From CAYXRK01 sp964467615 (lineage in GTDB: Bacteria; Hydrogenedentota; Hydrogenedentia; Hydrogenedentales; GCA-2746185): a stretch of 8,005 nucleotides of DNA. The notes beneath the pieces were generated by a model. It did not search any database, was not told the origin of the DNA, and saw nothing but the letters and a program-made list of their open reading frames with translations. The stretch covers positions 1 through 8,005 of the forward strand of contig CAYXRK010000206.1 of the NCBI GenBank assembly GCA_964467615.1, given 5' to 3'. Position 1 is the stretch's first letter, and the number at the start of each line of letters is the position of its first letter. The position numbers were made by a program, and so were the translations under genes. Of this stretch, positions 4,779-8,005 are shown one piece after another.

Positions 4779-5348
4779 TCAATCCTCCGTTGGGCGCAGA
4801 TCGGGAAATAGGTCGGCCAACGCCGCCAACTTCGAACTGCCCGCATGTCCTCGTTCGTTACACGCGCACGGGCCTTCGTTCAGATTGGCCCCGCACGCCA
4901 CACACAATCCCTTGCAATCCTCGCGGCACAAGAACTTCGCCGGAATGGAGAGGCTGACCTCCTCCCGGACCGCGCCGGTCAGATCCAACTCACCGCCCGC
5001 AAATGTCCAACGCCCGCCGCCGTCCTCGTCCGCATCGGAGTCCGGATCAAGTCCGACCTCCTCGCGCTCGACGCTCGGAACGCCGGGTTCGAAATACCAG
5101 ACCGCTTCGACGTCGAACGGCACGGCTATCTCGACAATGCACCGATCGCACGTAGTACGGAACGAACCGCGGACACGGCCTCGAAACAGATACTCGCTAT
5201 CGATTTGGACGATTTCGCCGACCAGCCGCACGCCCTCGATTTGAGGGCCGCCGTCGCCTGTCGACTCCAACACATCGGCCGGGACCGCTGCATCGACCCG
5301 ATACCCGTCCTCGCCGATGGACGCCAGGGGAATCTTCAATGTGTTCAT
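4779..5348 (-). CDS. yceD: YceD/DUF177 family protein (23S rRNA accumulation protein)
   Basis: This 189-aa protein belongs to the DUF177/YceD family, which is encoded directly before rpmF in most bacteria. Family members have been linked to 23S rRNA accumulation and ribosome assembly; the molecular activity is unknown. The conserved cysteines are clear: C67 and C70 (CDRC), then LCREDCKGLCVACGANLNEG with C141, C145, C149 and C152, and a final CAC (161-163). These probably bind metal. A DE-rich loop lies at about 102-110. I chose ATG 5348 (MNTLKIPLASIGEDG) because a promoter-like sequence lies just upstream and AGG precedes the codon. The frame is open further upstream to an ATG at 5486, but those 46 residues do not look like the family and overlap the promoter. 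Confidence 0.9.
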   Translation of the reverse strand: MNTLKIPLASIGEDGYRVDAAVPADVLESTGDGGPQIEGVRLVGEIVQIDSEYLFRGRVRGSFRTTCDRCIVEIAVPFDVEAVWYFEPGVPSVEREEVGLDPDSDADEDGGGRWTFAGGELDLTGAVREEVSLSIPAKFLCREDCKGLCVACGANLNEGPCACNERGHAGSSKLAALADLFPDLRPTED

Positions 5349-5381
5349 GGACCTGCCCCCCGGCCAGCGAGAAGGGCCGAA

Positions 5382-5411
5382 ATCATAGCGAATTAACGGT
5401 GCGCTGGGCAA
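5382..5411 (-). promoter_or_regulatory. Promoter for yceD-rpmF
   Basis: On the minus strand, TTGCCC (5406-5411) and TATGAT (5382-5387) are separated by 18 bases. The -10 box matches five of six consensus positions and the -35 box four of six. Transcription would start near 5375, about 27 nt before the chosen yceD start. This argues against the longer start at 5486. Confidence 0.45.
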
Positions 5412-5540
5412 GCAGGTGAGACCATCGGCTTTTCGCGGCCTCTCCTGCCGCTCCATCGCGAGTTCTTCCTCCGGCGACAGGACCATATGGTGGCGGGCGT
5501 GGAAGTAGACGAGGTAGAGGAGGAACAGCGCGCCGACTAC

Positions 5541-6068
5541 TCAATTCGGAAAACTGTCGTCCTTCTTGTTCCGTTTCATCTGGTCCACGTGGACGTTCGC
5601 GTGAAGGACATGGAACGCGGCCCAATCCCGGCAGTTCAACGGCCCAAAGATCGGGTGTGGAAAACGCGTATCGAGATTGGGCGCTCCTTCAAGCGCCGTC
5701 ATCGTGGCTTTCGCGCTCTCGAACGCTGCCCGGATGCCCTGCTCGACTTTCTCCCAGGCACCGGGATCGTCCGGCACGACGCCCATGCGCGGCGTCGGCG
5801 CCTGGGGCGTTGTGCCCGACGCGAGGAGGGCGATCAGTCCCGAGACGCGATCCATCGCGTGGGTCATGTGCAGATTCACTTCGCGGATCGACCATTTGTC
5901 CGGCGCGGGCTTGAAATCTTGTTGCGCGGCGGAGAGGCCGTCCAGCTCGCCAAACCAGTTCCGCCGCGTCTCTTCGAGCCGCGCGCGCAACGCGTCGGGC
6001 GACTCTACACTTACGCGCGACAGAAACAGCTTCGCGCGTTCTATTCGTTCGGGCGTGAACTCGGCCAT
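5541..6068 (-). CDS. DinB-family (DinB/YfiT-like) putative metalloprotein
   Basis: This 175-aa protein is a four-helix-bundle DinB-superfamily protein. The expected histidine metal site is visible: H67 or H70 in EVNLHMTHAMD, and H156 with H160 in FHVLHANVHVDQMKR. The W of DKWSIREV (59) is also typical. Some members are thiol-dependent S-transferases or hydrolases; the substrate here cannot be named. The protein is cytoplasmic, with no signal peptide. The chosen ATG has AAAGG about 11 nt upstream. The frame stays open far upstream, but that region is antisense-like sequence inside msrP and not family-like. It lies 95 nt after msrP on the same strand and may share its transcript. Confidence 0.85.
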   Translation of the reverse strand: MAEFTPERIERAKLFLSRVSVESPDALRARLEETRRNWFGELDGLSAAQQDFKPAPDKWSIREVNLHMTHAMDRVSGLIALLASGTTPQAPTPRMGVVPDDPGAWEKVEQGIRAAFESAKATMTALEGAPNLDTRFPHPIFGPLNCRDWAAFHVLHANVHVDQMKRNKKDDSFPN

Positions 6069-6163
6069 TGCGAATCGACCTTTCCGGATCGCGGCCCGCT
6101 TATTGCCGCGGAATGTTAGAGCGGAGGTTTTCGATCGATGACGATGACGAGCACGAATGACGA

Positions 6164-7150
6164 TCAATATAGCGTGCGAGGCATGTCCTTGTACAAATTT
6201 GCCACGTACTCGCCGTAGCCGTTGTACCACTGCGTTTCGGCGCGCACGATGACGTCGCCAAGCTGTTTTTCCGAGGCCTGTGACCAGCGCGGATGCGGCA
6301 CATCGGGATCCACGTTCGAGTAGAATTTGTACTCCTCGGGGATGGCCGTGCTCCACAGCGTTGGCGGCTGTTCGGCAACAAGCGAAATCTTCACGATGCT
6401 CTTTGGGCCTTTGTAACCGTACTTCCACGGCGTGATGATGCGCAGCGGCGTACCGTTTTGCGGCAACAGGCGCTTGCCGTAGAGCCCAGTGACCGCCATC
6501 GTCAATTCGTTCATTGCTTCGTCGAGCCGCAGGCCCTCCTTGTAGGGCCAGTCGTAGACCTTTTCGCGTTGACCGAAGGCCTTCTCCGGATCGTGGAACG
6601 TCGTGAACGCGACGAACTTCGCTTCCGGCTTTATCTCGACTTGCTTCAAGACTTTGTGCAGCGGCACGCCGATCCAGGGCACCGTCATCGACCAGGCCTC
6701 GACGCACCGGAAGCGGTACACGCGCTCCTCGACACCGAGTTTTTCGATCTGCTCGATGTCGAGCTTGAGCGGTTTCTCGACGAGTCCGTCGATTTCGATC
6801 GTGTAGGGATCGAGGTTGAATCCTTGCGAGCGTTGCGCAGGCAGTTCCTTGGTGAATCCGAACTCGTAAAAGTTGTTGAAGTTCTCGGGGTACTTTTGAT
6901 CTGTGATGGGCCGGCCGGCATCGGCAAACGCCGGATTGCGCTTGAACTCGGGCAGCGGAATATCCGCGACGGCCTGGGGCACCGCGGCGGCGTCTTGCGC
7001 GTTTGCGTTCCGAATGCCGGCCAACCCGGCGAGCCCCATTCCCGCGAACCCGAGCTCCCGCAGAAACGCGCGCCGATTTCTGTACAACGATTCCGGCGTT
7101 GCCTTGCGCTCCGGCAGATACCAGCCGGGCCGTGCATGAATGGAAAACAT
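6164..7150 (-). CDS. msrP: Protein-methionine-sulfoxide reductase catalytic subunit MsrP (YedY)
   Basis: This 328-aa protein is a molybdopterin-dependent periplasmic reductase of the MsrP/YedY type, which repairs oxidised methionines in envelope proteins. A twin-arginine signal is clear: RNRRAFL (24-30) followed by a hydrophobic stretch to about residue 46, so it should be exported folded by Tat. C149 in YRFRCVEAWSMTVPWIG is the expected molybdenum ligand. Other family blocks are NNFYEFG (92-98), the GLRLDEAMNELT block (206-217), and GTPLRIITPWKYGYKGPKSI (223-242). Length is close to the family norm. AAAGG about 8 nt before the ATG supports the start. The usual membrane partner MsrQ is not next to it: the neighbours are the DinB gene and an unrelated secreted protein. 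Confidence 0.95.
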   Translation of the reverse strand: MFSIHARPGWYLPERKATPESLYRNRRAFLRELGFAGMGLAGLAGIRNANAQDAAAVPQAVADIPLPEFKRNPAFADAGRPITDQKYPENFNNFYEFGFTKELPAQRSQGFNLDPYTIEIDGLVEKPLKLDIEQIEKLGVEERVYRFRCVEAWSMTVPWIGVPLHKVLKQVEIKPEAKFVAFTTFHDPEKAFGQREKVYDWPYKEGLRLDEAMNELTMAVTGLYGKRLLPQNGTPLRIITPWKYGYKGPKSIVKISLVAEQPPTLWSTAIPEEYKFYSNVDPDVPHPRWSQASEKQLGDVIVRAETQWYNGYGEYVANLYKDMPRTLY

Positions 7151-7198
7151 CGAGAGGCCTTTCTTCGCTCCGTGGGTACGCGAGGCGTGTTGCTTCGG

Positions 7199-7227
7199 AT
7201 TATCCCAAACACGCCGTCAATCGGCAA
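7199..7227 (-). promoter_or_regulatory. Promoter for msrP
   Basis: On the minus strand, TTGCCG (7222-7227) and GATAAT (7199-7204) are separated by 17 bases, matching four and five of six consensus positions. Transcription would start near 7192, about 40 nt before the msrP ATG. It lies just beyond the terminator of the preceding gene, as expected for an independent promoter. Confidence 0.45.
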
Positions 7228-7266
7228 TTCCGCGTTGGCGCCGCGGATCAGTCGCAGTACAAACAG

Positions 7267-7300
7267 GAGCGCCCCGATCGGCGGGGCGATCCGGGCGCTC
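7267..7300 (-). terminator. Intrinsic terminator of the secreted-protein gene
   Basis: GAGCGCCC-C-GATCG (7267-7280) pairs with CGATC-C-GGGCGCTC (7287-7300), a long GC-rich stem with one C/C mismatch and a 6-nt loop. On the minus strand it is followed by CTGTTTGT, a short T-rich run. It lies 12 nt beyond the stop at 7313 and separates that gene from msrP. Confidence 0.65.
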
Positions 7301-7312
7301 TGGAAACCAGAG

Positions 7313-8005
7313 TTAGTAGGCGCGATTCCGCTTCGATACGCCTATCAACACCGCGATCGATATCCCGAGCAAGCCCAAATCAAGCGCGCCGCCCTTCATG
7401 CCGTCGTTCGCGGCCCCTGCGCCGAAGCATTGCGGTCCGGGAGTCGCCTCGATTCCGCCCGCGGCCATCCCGAATTCCTCCGGATCGCCGTCGCTCCCGC
7501 CGTTGTCCACGAACTCTTGTTCGTTGCTGTTACCATCGCCGTCGGCGTCTCCAACGCCCGAGAGGGTCTCGGTGCCCGCGTCCGGATCGTTAACGGCGTC
7601 GCAATTACCGCCGTCGCATGACACCGCCAAGAGGGCAAGACCGTCGACGGTCACACCGCCGCCGTCAAGTATATCGACGATGGCTTGCTGTGCGGTTTCG
7701 CTGATCGCGCTGAGCAACGCAAGCAATTGCGCGAACCCGCTGGTGTCGATTCCCTTGGCGCCGAACACGTCGCTGTTGCCGTCGAACGCGTCTTGTAACG
7801 CTTGGCCCAGCGCTACCTTGTCGGCGTCGGCCGGGTCCACTCCGCAGACGATGAATCGGACCAATTCCAGAAGGAAGCGTTCCGGGATACCGTCATTGTC
7901 TATGTCGTCGTCCTCCGCCGGAATTTCGAACGCCGCGCGAAAGTCATCGAGTTGGGTGATTAAGTCGTCGATCAGGGCGCAGAGCGGGAAGTCGAACTCT
8001 CCCTC
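7313..8005 (-). CDS. C-terminal part of a secreted, probably calcium-binding, membrane-anchored protein (partial)
   Basis: The frame is open from the right edge to the stop at 7313, giving 230 residues, so the start lies outside the window. A TTG at 7864 is an internal codon rather than a start. The visible part begins EGE, perhaps the end of a Gly-Glu linker. Two DxDxDG loops, DIDNDGIPE (34-42) and DADGDGNSNEQEF (153-165), resemble thrombospondin type 3 or EF-hand-like calcium sites. Four cysteines (9, 54, 130, 135) suit an exported protein. The C-terminus has a Cys (193), a Gly-rich spacer, a hydrophobic helix LDLGLLGISIAVLIGV (208-223) and basic SKRNRAY, the layout of a C-terminal sorting and anchoring tail. 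No enzyme domain is recognised. A terminator follows directly. Confidence 0.75.
   Translation of the reverse strand, partial: EGEFDFPLCALIDDLITQLDDFRAAFEIPAEDDDIDNDGIPERFLLELVRFIVCGVDPADADKVALGQALQDAFDGNSDVFGAKGIDTSGFAQLLALLSAISETAQQAIVDILDGGGVTVDGLALLAVSCDGGNCDAVNDPDAGTETLSGVGDADGDGNSNEQEFVDNGGSDGDPEEFGMAAGGIEATPGPQCFGAGAANDGMKGGALDLGLLGISIAVLIGVSKRNRAY

Noticed and set aside
4845..5396. Plus-strand reading frame of 183 codons
   Set aside because: It is antisense to yceD, which has clear family cysteines and context.
6069..6707. Upstream extension of the DinB reading frame
   Set aside because: This part overlaps msrP in another frame, is Arg/Ala-rich and unlike DinB. The internal ATG at 6068 has a ribosome binding site and gives a normal family length.
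6293..7621. Long plus-strand reading frame of 442 codons
   Set aside because: It lies antisense to msrP and the secreted-protein gene. Its product is Arg/Leu/Val-rich with no family resemblance, as expected for the complement of GC-rich coding DNA.

Overview
The window is bacterial. It suggests a Gram-negative lineage with a Tat-exported periplasmic enzyme, many small palindromic intergenic repeats, and secreted proteins that carry Gly-Glu repeats and end in a Cys / hydrophobic helix / basic-residue tail. From memory, that combination recalls the Hydrogenedentota, Planctomycetota and Lentisphaerota. The lineage is an inference; nothing here fixes it.

Layout. (1) Positions 1-209 are intergenic and hold two palindromic repeats and a candidate operator. 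(2) Positions 210-3535 look like an accessory island built from toxin-antitoxin parts and mobile-type genes. It starts with a plus-strand MntA-like nucleotidyltransferase whose HepT partner is cut to 22 codons. Next is a minus-strand BRCT-domain protein with two N-terminal helical repeats. Last is a tightly overlapping minus-strand operon: an SDH/ClpP-fold serine protease, a 107-residue unrecognised protein (candidate antitoxin), and a PemK/MazF-type endoribonuclease toxin. The coding DNA of the BRCT and protease genes looks visibly more AT-rich than the genes on the right. (3) Positions 3536-4592 have no intact gene. They hold a remnant of a secreted-protein C-terminus and at least five palindromic structures. 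(4) Positions 4593-7150 are housekeeping genes, all on the minus strand: msrP, a DinB-family protein, yceD (DUF177) and rpmF (ribosomal protein L32). (5) Positions 7267-8005 hold a terminator and the C-terminal part of a secreted, probably calcium-binding, membrane-anchored protein that runs off the right edge.

How the genes work together. yceD-rpmF is the classic pair, with a 3-nt gap, the rpmF ribosome binding site inside yceD and a plausible promoter just upstream. msrP and the DinB gene may share a transcript. In the island, the protease, 107-aa protein and toxin are joined by 4-nt and 1-nt overlaps, so they are probably made together. The most interesting hypothesis is a three-part toxin-antitoxin module that encodes its own protease. 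No CRISPR array, tRNA or rRNA gene was seen.
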